Source: Acidovorax sp. (GTDB lineage Bacteria > Pseudomonadota > Gammaproteobacteria > Burkholderiales > Burkholderiaceae_C). Taken from it: a stretch of 5,819 nt of DNA. Location of the stretch: assembly GCA_030150585.1 (NCBI GenBank), contig JASLFM010000288.1, forward strand, positions 1 to 5,819, in the 5' to 3' direction. The notes below the pieces were generated by a model. It made no database searches and was not told the origin of the DNA. It worked only from the letters and a program-made list of their open reading frames with translations. The position numbers and the translations under genes are program-made. Positions 5,599-5,819 of this stretch are shown here, in pieces; the stretch's first letter is position 1, and every line of letters begins with the position of its first letter.

Positions 5599-5819
5599 AT
5601 GCCCGACACCGCACCGAACTCCGACGGTCCCTACCTTGCCAGTGCCCTGCGCGAGCAGCGCATCAGCATCCGCGGCGCGCGCACGCACAACCTCAAGAAC
5701 ATCGACCTCGACATCCCGCGCAACCAGCTCGTGGTGATCACGGGGCTGTCGGGCTCGGGCAAGTCGAGCCTGGCGTTCGACACGCTCTATGCCGAGGGCC
5801 AGCGGCGCTATGTGGAGAG
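5599..5819 (+). CDS. uvrA: Excinuclease ABC subunit A (N-terminal part, runs off the right edge)
   Basis: DNA-damage recognition ATPase of nucleotide excision repair; it works as a dimer with UvrB to find lesions and load UvrB. Only the first 73 codons are present. After a short variable N-terminus (MPDTAPNSDGPYLASALREQ) comes the hallmark IRGARTHNLKNIDLDIPR (24-41), then VVITGLSGSGKSSLAFDTLY (46-65), which contains the first Walker A motif GLSGSGKS (50-57), and AEGQRRYVE (66-74; the last codon is cut by the window edge after VE). These are diagnostic of UvrA. ATG 5599 is chosen because no other Met lies before the conserved block; an in-frame TTG at 5575 is a less likely alternative. No clear Shine-Dalgarno is seen. 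It is divergent from cysC. Confidence 0.97.
   Translation, partial: MPDTAPNSDGPYLASALREQRISIRGARTHNLKNIDLDIPRNQLVVITGLSGSGKSSLAFDTLYAEGQRRYVE

Overview
The window looks like chromosome of a GC-rich betaproteobacterium, most likely a Comamonadaceae member (Acidovorax/Alicycliphilus/Diaphorobacter type). This rests on the high-GC codon use, an IPTL-CTERM sorting-signal protein, and a YajR-like MFS gene and uvrA pointing away from each other. The assignment is inference from sequence style and family knowledge; no database search was possible.

Layout: the left edge holds the first 104 codons of a minus-strand MFS transporter (1-312). The right edge holds the first 73 codons of plus-strand uvrA (5599-5819). 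Between these two outward-facing housekeeping genes lies a tightly packed minus-strand block of four genes, transcribed from right to left. They are cysC (adenylyl-sulfate kinase, 5364-4762), a secreted subtilisin-family S8 peptidase (4765-3584), a TIGR03032-family protein of unknown function (3584-2343), and a large exported repeat protein ending in an IPTL-CTERM signal (2309-471). cysC and the peptidase overlap by ATGA, the peptidase and the TIGR03032 gene overlap by TGATG, and the last gap is 33 bases with a strong Shine-Dalgarno. The four are therefore almost certainly one transcript. The cysC/uvrA intergenic region (5365-5598) is AT-rich compared with the rest and carries palindromes and candidate promoter elements. 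The 3' end of the last gene carries two adjoining perfect inverted repeats.

How the genes may work together (inference): CysC makes PAPS, the sulfate donor for sulfotransferases. TIGR03032 is a conserved family with no known function. The S8 peptidase has a signal peptide and a propeptide-like region, so it should act outside the cytoplasm. The last gene encodes an obvious exported, probably envelope-anchored client. A working hypothesis is a small operon that makes, processes and possibly modifies a surface protein. No sulfotransferase, exosortase, integrase, transposase, tRNA or CRISPR array is visible in the window.
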